Below are positions 49,901 through 58,454 of a stretch of DNA of 64,000 nt, piece after piece; position 1 is the stretch's first letter, and each line of letters opens with the position of its first letter. Source of the stretch: Nemopilema nomurai. Taxonomy: Eukaryota; Cnidaria; Scyphozoa; Rhizostomeae; Rhizostomatidae. The notes beneath the pieces are model-generated. The model searched no databases. It had not been told where the DNA came from and worked only from the letters and a program-made list of their open reading frames with translations. A program made the position numbers and the translations under genes. The stretch is from assembly GCA_003864495.1 (NCBI GenBank), contig ML133422.1, positions 679,057 through 743,056 of the forward strand, written 5' to 3'.

Positions 49901-52433
49901 CACAGTCTTTGCTGTTAAAAAGCTGGATTTTAGCTCCGATGTAATGAAAGGCGTGATTTTTTTATAATAACTAACGACATGGTGAAAGCTCAACTTAGCC
50001 TAACAACGAGGGCTAGACATTGCAGCTTTATTTTTTGCTAATAAATTAAGCGTTTTCTTGTTCAATGGTTTTATTTTTCTGCCATGAAGAGCGTGTTGTA
50101 GATGAAAGTTTTGTTTTCTAGATTGCCAAACATTTCGCGGATCTGCACGACACACCGGGAAGAATGCAGGAAAAGAACGCTGTCTCGGTGTGTGCTCTTC
50201 AATAATATTTTAATTAGATTTTATTTACTTTTTGAACATTACACGATATGCATGGAAAAGAAAGGAAAAAGAATTGGATACTGTAGGAAAGGAAAAATAA
50301 CAAGATTAATAAATATTTTTAATTGGCGTTGGATTTTTTATTGATTTTTCGATGCCTGAATGAAATTAATTAGCAGATGTTTTTCTCTAAAGCTTCATGC
50401 GATGGGCCACCACAGAGTCAAATTAACCGATAGACCGCTATGATGGCATTTATTGAGAATCTGGTTTCCAGATGATCCATTCACTGACGTTTTATTGGAT
50501 TATTAAATGCCACATTAGACTAAATAAAACACCGACCGTTATTTTTGGTACCTTGCACCTGGAAGATTTTTTGCCATTGTTTGTAAATAACATTGCAAAG
50601 AAAACGTAACGTAAATATTTTCACAGCCTTAATTTGATCAGTTGCAAATATTGAATTATCCCAAGAAAGTAGATCATAGAGGTCTAATTACTTTTCAATT
50701 ATTAACTCAGGATGTTTTGAAATGGAGAGATGCGAGAAAGTTCTTTTACTGGAGATTAAGAAGACTCCTTGGCATTGAAAAGGTGAAGAAAAAGATATCA
50801 GAAGCAGTGATGTAAGTAATATTTATCGCTTTTTGTTGTCTTTTACATTAAATTTTCTTACTTCTAAACGTCAAAATTGCAGGGAAATTTATGCATAATT
50901 ATGAACCCTAGTTATGCATACTGAGAACACCTTATGACCGAAAGCTGCATACTGCGAACAATTGTAGATCTAAAACCACGTGAGAGAAAAGATTACATGA
51001 TTGGCTATTTCATGACCAATCAATGTCCACCCACAAACAGCGTTTTCACAGACTTCAAAACAAGCAGATGAAATGACGACCTTGCTTTACCAATAGTTCA
51101 AAAACTACTTGACATTGTTCAGTTACTGCCTTGTTTTTCAATTTGTATTAATGTTTTCCAAATCCGAATCACTGAATCCTCAAAATCCTCTCAATAGCTC
51201 CAGTTGGTATAAATAAGGTTCTTTTTACGAGAGAATTGTCCAAGCTCAAGCATTATATTTCTTTGTCAGGGAGCCTTCAGATGCACACATAAACTCCATG
51301 CTTGAAAGGCTCTTCCTCGAAGAGAAAGGATCAGAACAGGTGAGTGTCACCAGAATAATGGGCCATCTTATCTTTTGAAAGCTTCTTTTGGGTATCCCCT
51401 CCTTGCCATTTCAAACATTAACACTATACTAAAGGAAAAGGGATAAGAATCACTTCTGTTAATCACAGTGAGTCAGTTTGAATCATTATCGTTAATCATA
51501 ACTCCTTATAACTTTCATTTTTTCACTGTTATGATTCACTGAAGTTGATTTAGAACTTATCTCACCTTTTAGCCAGTGACACAATCTAACCTTGACGTTT
51601 TTACCTTCTAGTCCTACCTCTGGCAAGTAAATGAAAGTGTTGCAAACTGGATAGAGAGTGATCTTAATAACGAGAAAGATTCTGCAATCAGGAAAAACAT
51701 CAAGTGGATACAGCGAGATGCAATTTTAAGAAGAGTGAAAGGGTAACGAGCTTAAATTTTTTTCTAATTTTGTTCCGCCGGGAAGTCAGGGGTATTTATC
51801 TAAAATCCCAAAAACTGGTAAGCGTAGTTCCAGCAACAATCATTTTAGTTTTCTTGATTGTTCAAGTAAGTTGACGATTTGGCGCGTAGAAATGTGCTTT
51901 TTGTCTGCTTTTGGCTCTCAAAGTAAGATCAAGTCTCTAATTCGGAGAATTGCCAAGGATGTTTGAAAGACCTTTCCGAGTTATATTATGAATTATTATC
52001 GAGATATTAAAAATTTTTGGTCTGCGCTCAATCTCCTGATTTTCACCTGCAGCCTTGTCCTAAAGTTTTAGTTTGCTTCTATAGAATCTCTTCGGCGGGA
52101 GGATTATCCCCAGATTTTTGAACGCCTTGGGTAGTAAATTGTTGTTCCACTCCCTTCCCATGAAAACATGAAATAACAAACTCACACCTCCCCACCCCCG
52201 CCTCCCTCCAACTGCAAGCCAATTCACAGCTATAAACTGAACAAATTTGCAAAAGAGGCCATTTTCTTTGCAGGCTTCTCCACGAAAGTCCTGAAATTGC
52301 AATGGACGCCATTGTGCACATCGCCCAAACATTCACACCTGCCAAGAGAAACGACCTGTCACGTGCACTTGCTGATCTTGGATCGAGCCAATCAAATGAC
52401 AGCGATTCTACGCAGCCATGTCCTGCTACATGA
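12359..52433 (+). CDS. ACC: Acetyl-CoA carboxylase (multidomain), 66 exons, 5' incomplete
   Basis: Carboxylates acetyl-CoA to malonyl-CoA with ATP, bicarbonate and biotin: the committed step of cytosolic fatty acid synthesis and, through malonyl-CoA, a brake on mitochondrial fatty acid import. I traced 66 coding exons by similarity to the animal protein. All have AG acceptors and GT donors, and phases agree from exon to exon. They total 6583 nt. Adding the two single bases missing from exons 19 and 52 gives 2195 codons including the TGA at 52431-52433. Order: biotin carboxylase, biotin carrier, central region, carboxyltransferase. The first exon opens at the conserved ANAEYIK segment, so roughly 150-190 N-terminal residues, including the usual start and N-terminal phosphorylation region, are absent. 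The exon coordinates are given in the four domain entries. Confidence 0.95.
13283..13420. repeat. 34-bp tandem repeat, about 4 units, ACC intron 1
   Basis: Units beginning near 13285, 13319, 13353 and 13387 share CAACAAAGGTCCCTTTGACA followed by TGGGAACCAAAG. The period is exactly 34 bp with one or two substitutions per unit. The unit includes the self-complementary AAAGGTCCCTTT. It lies wholly within the intron. Confidence 0.93.
16835..16958. repeat. Imperfect ~47-bp tandem repeat, ACC intron 8
   Basis: About 2.6 degenerate copies of a unit around CCATTTTGCAG...GTCTCGTATTC, starting just 19 bp after the exon 8 donor. The period is about 47 bp. Confidence 0.65.
18046..18092. repeat. (AT)n-rich microsatellite, ACC intron 10
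   Basis: Interrupted ATATAT run able to fold on itself, 15 bp after the exon 10 donor. Length is likely to vary between individuals. Confidence 0.85.
19609..25199 (+). CDS. ACC: ACC exons 13-19: linker and biotin carboxyl carrier domain
   Basis: Exons: 19609-19690, 20267-20337, 21151-21225, 21674-21739, 23568-23652, 24136-24179, 25110-25199. The first exons form the linker (biotinoyl-transfer) region, including [15 protein letters not shown]. Exons 17-19 form the carrier. The attachment motif VMKM opens exon 18, so Lys622 of the partial protein carries biotin. The carrier motif is split across exon 17 (ending AEIE) and exon 18, with a 483-bp intron between. Intron 16 (21740-23567) contains the nested hAT elements. 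Exon 19 is 90 nt but the flanking phases require 91; see the separate entry. Confidence 0.93.
19811..19951. mobile_element. 141-bp foldback (palindromic) repeat, ACC intron 13
   Basis: Two inverted arms of about 63 bp (19811-19873 and 19889-19951) flank a 15-base spacer. Most arm positions pair: for example TTTGTGCATACTAAAAGTA on the left corresponds to the complement of TACTTTTGGTATGCACAAA on the right. No open frame is present. Related stretches at about 2185-2275 and 63118-63215 imply a dispersed, non-autonomous family. A clear target duplication was not found, so the class of element is undetermined. Confidence 0.75.
21358..21606. repeat. Polypurine (A/G) tract, ACC intron 15
   Basis: About 250 bases almost entirely A and G on the plus strand (AGAAAGAAAG-like), low complexity, with no coding content. 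Confidence 0.8.
22050..23286. mobile_element. hAT-like DNA transposon, non-autonomous, ACC intron 16
   Basis: A 1237-bp element bounded by TAGGGATGTACCGGAT on the left and the complement of TAGGGGTGTACCGGAT on the right (16-bp terminal inverted repeats with one mismatch). It is flanked by a perfect 8-bp duplication, CGCATTTT, at 22042-22049 and 23287-23294. Eight-base duplications and such ends are the signature of hAT transposons. Both ends carry repeated CCGGAT/ATCCGG motifs, which may be transposase binding sites. No transposase frame is recognisable, so it would need a helper. It contains a second element at 22718-23106. Confidence 0.92.
22718..23106. mobile_element. Nested hAT-like MITE inside the larger hAT element
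   Basis: A 389-bp element with inverted ends CAGGGTTGCCAGATTG and CAATCTGGCAACCCTG, perfect over 16 bp. The 8-bp flanks ATTTGGTC and AATAGGTC agree at six of eight positions, an aged hAT-type duplication. It has no coding content. It interrupts the 22050-23286 element and so came later. Confidence 0.85.
25110..25199 (+). other. ACC: ACC exon 19 with an apparent one-base deletion
   Basis: The exon reads CPGAVLDA in the frame set by exon 18, but the second half, [16 protein letters not shown], is in the next frame. One G appears to be missing at 25149-25150, where two Gs stand and three would restore an Asp-Ala-Gly-Met junction expected from homologues. Read as it stands, TAG at 25156-25158 ends the protein just after the biotin carrier domain. 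Assembly error is the simplest explanation. Confidence 0.85.
25697..39549 (+). CDS. ACC: ACC exons 20-45: central non-catalytic region
   Basis: Exons: 25697-25765, 26217-26294, 26764-26832, 27140-27259, 27479-27579, 28228-28316, 28900-29027, 29565-29678, 30252-30365, 30837-30926, 31283-31339, 31689-31747, 31985-32048, 33279-33391, 33803-33923, 34386-34508, 34856-34915, 35713-35754, 36223-36363, 36817-36894, 37457-37543, 37956-38024, 38331-38422, 38711-38822, 38972-39058, 39481-39549. This eukaryote-specific scaffold positions the carboxylase and transferase dimers. Recognisable blocks include [51 protein letters not shown] and [10 protein letters not shown]. Exons 32-34 are the most divergent: Ser/Thr-rich with a basic RRST, in the part of the animal enzyme that holds a regulatory phosphorylation loop. 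Exon 37 is only 42 nt. No frame breaks were seen here. Confidence 0.92.
25907..25948. repeat. 14-bp tandem repeat, 3 units, ACC intron 20
   Basis: Three perfect copies of TAAATATTAAGAAA. Confidence 0.9.
34521..34655. repeat. 15-bp tandem repeat, 9 units, ACC intron 35
   Basis: Nine units of the type GTCACGTAGACTCGG / GTCACGTGGACTCAG begin 12 bp after the exon 35 donor. Several contain CACGTG. Units diverge in order along the array, as expected from stepwise local duplication. Confidence 0.93.
39948..52433 (+). CDS. ACC: ACC exons 46-66: carboxyltransferase domain and C-terminus
   Basis: Exons: 39948-40016, 40500-40706, 41327-41464, 41921-41962, 42486-42564, 43141-43238, 43564-43673, 43967-44033, 44438-44514, 44826-44946, 45510-45606, 46080-46176, 46883-47018, 47771-47948, 48198-48319, 48666-48745, 50122-50187, 50711-50811, 51270-51339, 51612-51742, 52274-52433. 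This domain moves the carboxyl group from biotin to acetyl-CoA. The N-lobe has [13 protein letters not shown] (exon 48), [14 protein letters not shown] (51) and the [12 protein letters not shown] segment (52). The C-lobe has [10 protein letters not shown] (57), [11 protein letters not shown] (58) and [10 protein letters not shown] (59). The C-terminus has [10 protein letters not shown] and [10 protein letters not shown]. The last exon ends in a Ser-rich tail at TGA. Exon 52 lacks one base; see the separate entry. Confidence 0.94.
40729..40951. repeat. (GAT)n microsatellite, ACC intron 47
   Basis: About 220 bases of GAT/AAT/GGT triplets starting about 22 bp after the exon 47 donor. They can be translated as long Asp- or Met-rich peptides, but these are an artefact of the repeat. 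Confidence 0.95.
43564..43673 (+). other. ACC: ACC exon 52 with an apparent one-base deletion
   Basis: The exon opens VSCR in the correct frame but [20 protein letters not shown] follows in the next frame. One base seems missing at about 43576-43577, between the Arg codon and GTGGGC. The length is 110 nt where the phase-0 neighbours require a multiple of three (111). Unrepaired, the frame stops at TGA 43648-43650, inside the carboxyltransferase domain. The splice sites are otherwise normal. Confidence 0.85.
44130..44392. repeat. Polypyrimidine tract with (TCTTTCCCCTTC)n, ACC intron 53
   Basis: About 260 bases nearly all C and T on the plus strand. The last ~115 bases form a regular 12-bp minisatellite. 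It ends about 45 bp before the exon 54 acceptor, so it could act as an unusually long distal polypyrimidine region. Mirror-type C/T runs of this kind can adopt triplex structure. Confidence 0.85.
45358..45400. repeat. (ATT)n microsatellite, ACC intron 55
   Basis: Uninterrupted ATT triplets over most of about 43 bases. Confidence 0.9.
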
Positions 52434-54974
52434 AGGATCTCCAGCCCATCTTGTAGAAGGCCATCAGGCTAACCATTGAATTTGTTTTTATCGCTACCAT
52501 GGATTTGGAACAGGTTTCCATCTAAAAAAAGGCCTTCCGATAATTTTCTTGTTCTCCTCTACGTCGTTAAGTTTTGATTCTCTTTATTCAAAGCTGTAGA
52601 TAGCGAGCAAAGAGGCTATGAGTTACAATGAATTTTGAATAATGTTGGAAATATTTTAATTTCCTGCTGTAGAAAGTTGTCACATTCACCACTCGTCATT
52701 GTCACATTCGTCACTAAAACACCAGTGCCATCTTTTTTGTACCAGTGATCTATGATCCCGGACTTCACCTTTCACCCCCAACCGTTTCCCTTGTTTGATG
52801 CATAATTTGGATTTGGTTTCATGACCCTACTGTTTCAAAACTCCGCCTCTTCTTGGCATTTGACCTTGACATTTGACCTTTCGCATCAATAGCAGCAATG
52901 AATATCATATCTATTCATTTCCTTTGTATTTTTTTGTTTAACAAGAAGGTTTTCTGCACCCATTTGGTGGTATTTGAAGAAAAGAAAGCCCGTCAACTAT
53001 GTGCCTCGGCCGTAAATCAGACCCTCCTCCATGCCGATAAATCTTTTTGTTTTGCTTATATACCTGGCTTTCTTTTGAAGAGACCTGCTCTGGCAGTTTT
53101 ATTCCCGTTTCCCTTCGCTTTTTCGTGTGCATTTGCAAATGCTCCTTTTCAAACGAGAATAGATTCGGCTATTGCGCAATTTCTCTAGCTTTTGTTTTTA
53201 GTTAAACTATAGTTCGGGTGGAAATCGGCATGCATGTTGCATCACCCAAGTAAAATACGGCACCGTCGTCTTCTTTGTAAGATGTTCTGAAAGGACAGCT
53301 TTTTATTGTAGTAACTTTATGAGTTATCGTACATTTTGGTATTCGTTTACATTCTAGATTTCATTTTCAAAGAATTCAGTGTTATTTTGTAGCATATATT
53401 CTCACAGCATAGCCTTCTTGTGTTGTTGTAGTCGTTGTTGTTTGTACCCCACGCTTCAAGACCATTAAAGTCATCTACTTTGGCCAAGTATCGATTCGTG
53501 TCTTCTATATCAGTTGTGTCGTTTGACTGATATTATCAAAAATCTTATTTAGATGAGATGTTTTGAATAATTGCTGAATTTTGTGTTGTGCGGTCTGCTT
53601 GGAGGTCAGTTTAATTATCTAGGGGATACGGGAGACGGGGGATTTGGTATAATACGAAAAATCACAAGGAGCTCGATGATGAGAACAAAAAATGCATAAA
53701 AAGCCGCGGTGACACTTCCCCGTTCATCCCCCGTTTTCTCTTTTACTTTTAATATCTTTTTCCCGTTTTCATTTCTTTAAGAAAGACAATGTTATAATTG
53801 GTTTATCAACTATGGACACAAGCATCCACATTCAAGGTTGTGTTTATGGGTGAAGTAAAATGGAGGGAGAGTGACGCTATGTTTTTGATTGTTACTTACA
53901 TTTAATTTTGCTATTGAATATACATAATAATCATTTCATAGTGTCCTTTAACGTAGAAGATAGAGCCTGGCCTTGATATTTGCCAAATTCCCTGACCTTC
54001 AGAAACCCATCAAGCTTTCTTTCAGTTGAACAAGTTTACAAGAAAACTAGGTCAAAAGATTTCGAATGTCGCTTCGGAACCCTTCCTATGAATAAGAAAT
54101 TCCAATTTAGTCTTTTTTGAGCGAAACGAGTTCTTGTTTTTCATCAGCTTCAAAGCCTACCAATCATGGCGGCCATTGCCATGCCAACTATTAGGCTACT
54201 GCCCCCACCCCTAACACCCCCGACCACAGCTCCCAAGTTTTTTATTTCATTTCACAGCTTCGTTTCCTTGTCAGCACGTCCATGGCCTGTTGCGATCCAA
54301 CGCGAACCCTTTTTCGTATTTGCGAGCAACATCTGCGGTGTGTTTGGTTAGTCGAGGTTGTTCCCATATCGAGGTTGTTCCCATATCGAGGTTGTTCACA
54401 TATCGAGGTTGTCCTTGTGCCTTGTCTTGTGCTGTAAGATAACTATTTTTTCAAAAGAAGAAATGGAAAATATTTCTAGAAAGAGAAGAGGAGATAACTA
54501 TTTGGAGCTGAACAACACGCTTTTCAATTCTGAAATCCTAGACTCCAGGTTTTTAAGCCTCCGCTCCCTTCACGTGGTGGTTGCCATGGTAGCGTTGGTT
54601 GTCCGTTGATAGAATTTAACGAAAAATTTGCGACGGACTTTTCTATAGGAAACCTGTTCAAATGCAACCTTTTCCTTTGTTTTACACCTTTTTGACTTGC
54701 AAACAGTGAACACATTTTTGTAGCAAATGTTTTGCACGACAGTGAAGCATATCTTTAATTCTCTGTCGTGCATAACTTGTGTCGCTCTTACAGTGGGAAA
54801 GTATTTCTTCATCAATCAATCTTTGTTACGCCATTAAGATTATAAGGTGAATCATTTCAAAAACTGTGGAGCTGAAGTCTGATAGTTTTACTTCCGCGGC
54901 AACTTCATGATCAACTGAACTATTTTCCACTTTAGCAGGACACGCAGACGGACTTTGATCTGCCTTTCTGGAGT
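52434..54974 (+). other. ACC 3' UTR and intergenic region
   Basis: Begins with the ACC 3' UTR. An ATTAAA at 53464-53469 is a possible poly(A) signal, but no downstream element makes it certain. No coding exon is convincing. The stretch before 54975 should hold the promoter and perhaps a 5' non-coding exon of the next gene, because a splice-acceptor-like CCACTTTAG lies at about 54930-54937. Confidence 0.5.
54352..54419. repeat. 17-bp tandem repeat, 4 units
   Basis: TCGAGGTTGTTCCCATA begins at 54352, 54369, 54386 and 54403; the last copy is partly degenerate. Confidence 0.88.
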
Positions 54975-57900
54975 ATGGAGAGAACTCTCAAAGGTACGCT
55001 GACTTTTCTTGATTTAACCTTTCACTCATATCCTATTTGCTCACAATGTGGCGGCAGACTATTAATGCATTTGATATGAATGAATGAATGGATCTCTGGC
55101 CTAAGGAGACTGGAGAAAGACTGGCCTAACATGTATCGCTGCGAAAGAATAAGCCTAAGATCGTTCTGTGCTATTGTAGCTCTTTCGCATCGTATCGCCT
55201 CTATAAAGCAAAGAACTTTTCTTATATATACTTTGATTCACCGATTGTTCCTTTAGAATTCATTGCCATCTTAGTTTATTTATACTTCACAATACATTTT
55301 CAGAAACCCTTCTTGCTTTACTCGCGTTTTGTATCTTGGCCTACCGATTCTGCGATAGCCAACACACACCCAACCAATCCTACTTAACGGCATGTAAAAT
55401 TATCTCCTTTTTAAAGAATATTATCCCCTAAACTAACTATATGCTACCTCACTTTATCAATAATCAATTCGCTTTTATACCCATTTTCTAAGAAGCAACA
55501 ATTCTCCCCGTCTCAAACTTCAGGTTTCCTTTTCTTAGAAACATTGACATTTAGCATCAGAAGAAAATTCCCATCGGACCCTTTCACCGCGTGCCTCATT
55601 ACAGGCAACGTGATTCTATCGCTGCTGATTGTTCACGTGACCATCGACATTATCCAAACCATCAATACTGAAAGCCCAGTCGAAGAAGCCAAATCTCTTA
55701 GTTCCAGCTGCAAATGCAAGGACATGCTGGAACTTTCAAGAGGAACATGGGTGCGAGGTCAAGCACATGAGAGGCTGCGCTCCCTTCAACATTCGAATCT
55801 TACTGACCAGGACATACGGAGGAGACTGTTCTTGCCAGATAAACTGTACCGAAATGACCTCCGGTAAGACAATATTCTCTATCGGAAACACATATGAGTA
55901 AGCATTTAAAAGCTTTGTAGGTATACTTTTGCACGGGGGCACACTAAAGCTCAATCAAGGCACCTTTCTTTTATCGCATGGCCGCCATTTTTAGGTTGAT
56001 ATCTACATTTTTAAGATATCTTAAAATATTGCAAGGGCCACTCAAAAAATACAAGCTTTAATAGGGCTTTACATCATTAACATCATTTTGCAGCTTTTAT
56101 ATTTCCACAATCCTTGCTGTAAGTCACGAAGAATGGATTTCATTTTTACACAACTTTTGATGATAGCTCAGTTGGTAGAGCACTTGACGTACAAAGTCAA
56201 GGGTCGTGAGTTCGAGTCCCGCTCGGGTCGGATATTTTTCCGCACTCTCTATGATCCTTCGTAAGAAATCCTGTTGCCTTGACCTTTTCTAATTCTTCAT
56301 TTAACCGATAGAAATGTTTTGGCTTGCTTTACAATCAAGCTTATAGTTATGAAAACTCTGACACGTTCTGCCCTGCCAAATTTTTTTATTAGATTTGGCT
56401 TCGGCTCTAATTGCAGCTGGGGAGGGTCCTATGAGAAAAACTCCCCATTGATTTCGTTGTCCTTTGGGACCGTCAGAAAGTTTCAATGCATGTTTAATGT
56501 TTGCAGGTGTGGCCTGGATAATCCGCTCGTGAATTTCACATTGCCCGCCACATGTGATCCCAATGGTAACAATTACTGCTGCAACGAGAAGTTTGGTTGG
56601 TGTGGGAACACCTCCGACCACTGCACACAGGGGACGAGCGTAGATTTCAGGCGACTTGTGCCGGAGGAAGAGGCTGTCTGGAAGCCAGCAAGTGACCATT
56701 GTGAATTGATCGAGTTCTCACGAAAAGACGCGTGCAATCTGATGGCCGAGAATCAAATCAACCTGATTTTCATGGGTTAGTGATCGCAATTCGTACTTGC
56801 TTTCAGGGTTATACATGTAGCCATCACCAGAATCACGAAACATAATAATGATCGTAATCGTAGCCATCACCAAAATCACGAATCACAATAATGATCGTAA
56901 TCGTAGCCATTACCAGAATCACGAATTACAATAATGATCGTAATCGTAGCCATCACCAGAATCACGAATCATAATAATGATCGTAATCGTAGTCATCATT
57001 AGAGCGATTATAGTGTCAGAATGATTGCGGTGCAGGGGCGATTCTAGCTTGAGAAAAACTGGGTAGGGGAGGGGGGGGGGTGATGACAGGAGCATAACAG
57101 AAAATCCTGGGATAGATGTATATGAACACAGTAAAATAACGCTTTAGTTTAAGGGGATCTAAATCTTCTTGCTTCAAAATTTTATGTATGGACTTTAGAT
57201 GCGGCAAATTAGAGAGAATGCCCGAGAAATTCATATCAAAAGCCCCGCATAAAGCATATGGGCGGTTTGATAACATAAAAACGTTTTGAAACGTTTTGAA
57301 ACGCTACCATCAACCTCATCATCAAATATTTGATCATTTACCTGCGTTTTACGTAGAAATGGAGGTAGGTCGATGTGGTGAAACATTTTTCGGCAGGTCG
57401 TTATGATTTTAAGCGATAGGAAAACCTACTTGCCTTTATGTTGCAAGCTATGGTAAATAATAAAGAAAAAGAAGGCAATGAGATTTCAGGGTTACCTTTC
57501 AGAGGCTTCATACATCTGCCCGACACTTTTACTGACTCCTTCAAATTCTTGCAAACTAATAGAAGCTGCTCGTGATAGAAATTTAGGCCGTTGTGTGCCA
57601 TGAAATTTTCGACCATAATAGAAGTAGAGGGATCTGCAATTCATGTAGTATTTACTCAAAACTCGCATGCTTGATTTGCTACTTTAAAGAGCGGTAAAAG
57701 AGATTCGTCTGTTGCAACTATTGCTATTCTTACGATAATATGAATACCAGGCTTTAAAAGCTTGAGCTGTCGTTTTATTGCAGACATTTTAATAGTGCTC
57801 GTGTTTCTTTCAGGTGACAGTGAGGCGAGGAAATTCCTGACCGCGTTTCTGCTCTTTCTGACTGGAGACTTCGAGAGGGGACTCTTGCACAGCAGCATCG

Positions 57901-58454
57901 ATAAGGCACAATGGAAGGCGTGCCATGGGGAGCTACAGCTTCTAAATGACGACTGTCACACGGTGGTACACGATTCCTCTATTACCCTCGAAGACCCAGA
58001 CATGTGTGGCTATAGCACGTCTTTTCTCGTCGAGTATTACCCTGATTTTGATACCTTTCTCACATCCCGAACCTCAGAGAGGATCAAGACATTGTTTAAT
58101 TCTAAGAACACCTACATAATACTGAATGGTGGATCCCACTTCAATGCAAACTCACAAGCTTTTTTGAACTATTATTTGCGGTTCGTAGTTGAACTATTGC
58201 AGACAAAGAAATGGCCGAAGCTGATAGTAGAAACACTGCCAAAGACACCTTCTGTCATCTTGAGTAATCAAAGGGAAAGATTCGGAAATGCGGTTGCAGA
58301 GTTTTGCAGCAAACACAACGTGCCTGTGTTCAATAATTTCCAGCTGGGCTCAAATCTGCAAACATACGATGGAAAACATTTTAGACTCCCTTATTACTTG
58401 CAAAAAGTTCAAATTCTGCTTGGATACTTAAGGAAAGAGATCAAACTATGTTGA
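54975..58454 (+). CDS. Type II membrane protein with hevein-type and SGNH/PC-esterase-like domains
   Basis: Four exons (54975-54993, 55524-55863, 56507-56775, 57814-58454) join in phase to give 422 residues. A short cytoplasmic end with IRRK precedes one hydrophobic segment at about 27-50, typical of a type II Golgi or secreted anchor. Residues 121-159 have the hevein spacing: Cys121, 136, 144, 145, 152 and 159 with CCNEKFGWCGNTSDHC, the chitin-binding fold. The catalytic part starts with GDSEAR (210-215, SGNH block I Ser212), continues with NGGSH (314-318) and ends with DGKH (395-398), the Asp/His pair. This matches the PC-esterase/NXPE/TBL-like group of acyl-esterases and O-acetyltransferases. 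N-glycosylation sites include NFT129 and NTS154. The likely role is binding and (de)acetylating a polysaccharide in the secretory pathway or outside the cell; the substrate is unknown. The reading frame stays open upstream of the ATG to an acceptor-like site, so an additional 5' coding exon is possible. Confidence 0.82.
56157..56230 (+). pseudogene. tRNA-like sequence (Lys-like), probably pseudogene or SINE head
   Basis: Has a good D-arm/box A (TAGCTCAGTTGGTAGAGCA), a 5-bp anticodon stem (TTGAC/GTCAA) around loop GTACAAA, and a box B (GAGTTCGAGTCCC). The body resembles tRNA-Lys, but the anticodon would be ACA and the acceptor stem does not pair, with a mismatch also in the T stem. It lies in intron 2 of the hevein/SGNH gene. 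It is unlikely to make a working tRNA. Confidence 0.7.
56821..56992. repeat. 43-bp tandem repeat, 4 units, intron 3 of the hevein/SGNH gene
   Basis: Units start at 56821, 56864, 56907 and 56950 with the pattern CCATCACCAGAATCACGAA followed by AATAATGATCGTAATCGTAG. Few substitutions, no coding content. Confidence 0.93.

Noticed and set aside
12359..52433. ACC as a processed or long-dead pseudogene
   Set aside because: All introns are present with good splice sites, all catalytic motifs are intact, and only two single-base gaps break more than 6.5 kb of coding sequence.
52898..53188. 96-codon open frame after the ACC stop
   Set aside because: Cys/Phe-rich without a motif, within or near the ACC 3' UTR, with no sign of splicing to a neighbour.
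56157..56230. Functional tRNA gene
   Set aside because: The acceptor stem does not pair and the anticodon ACA does not suit the Lys-like body. Called a pseudogene or SINE head.
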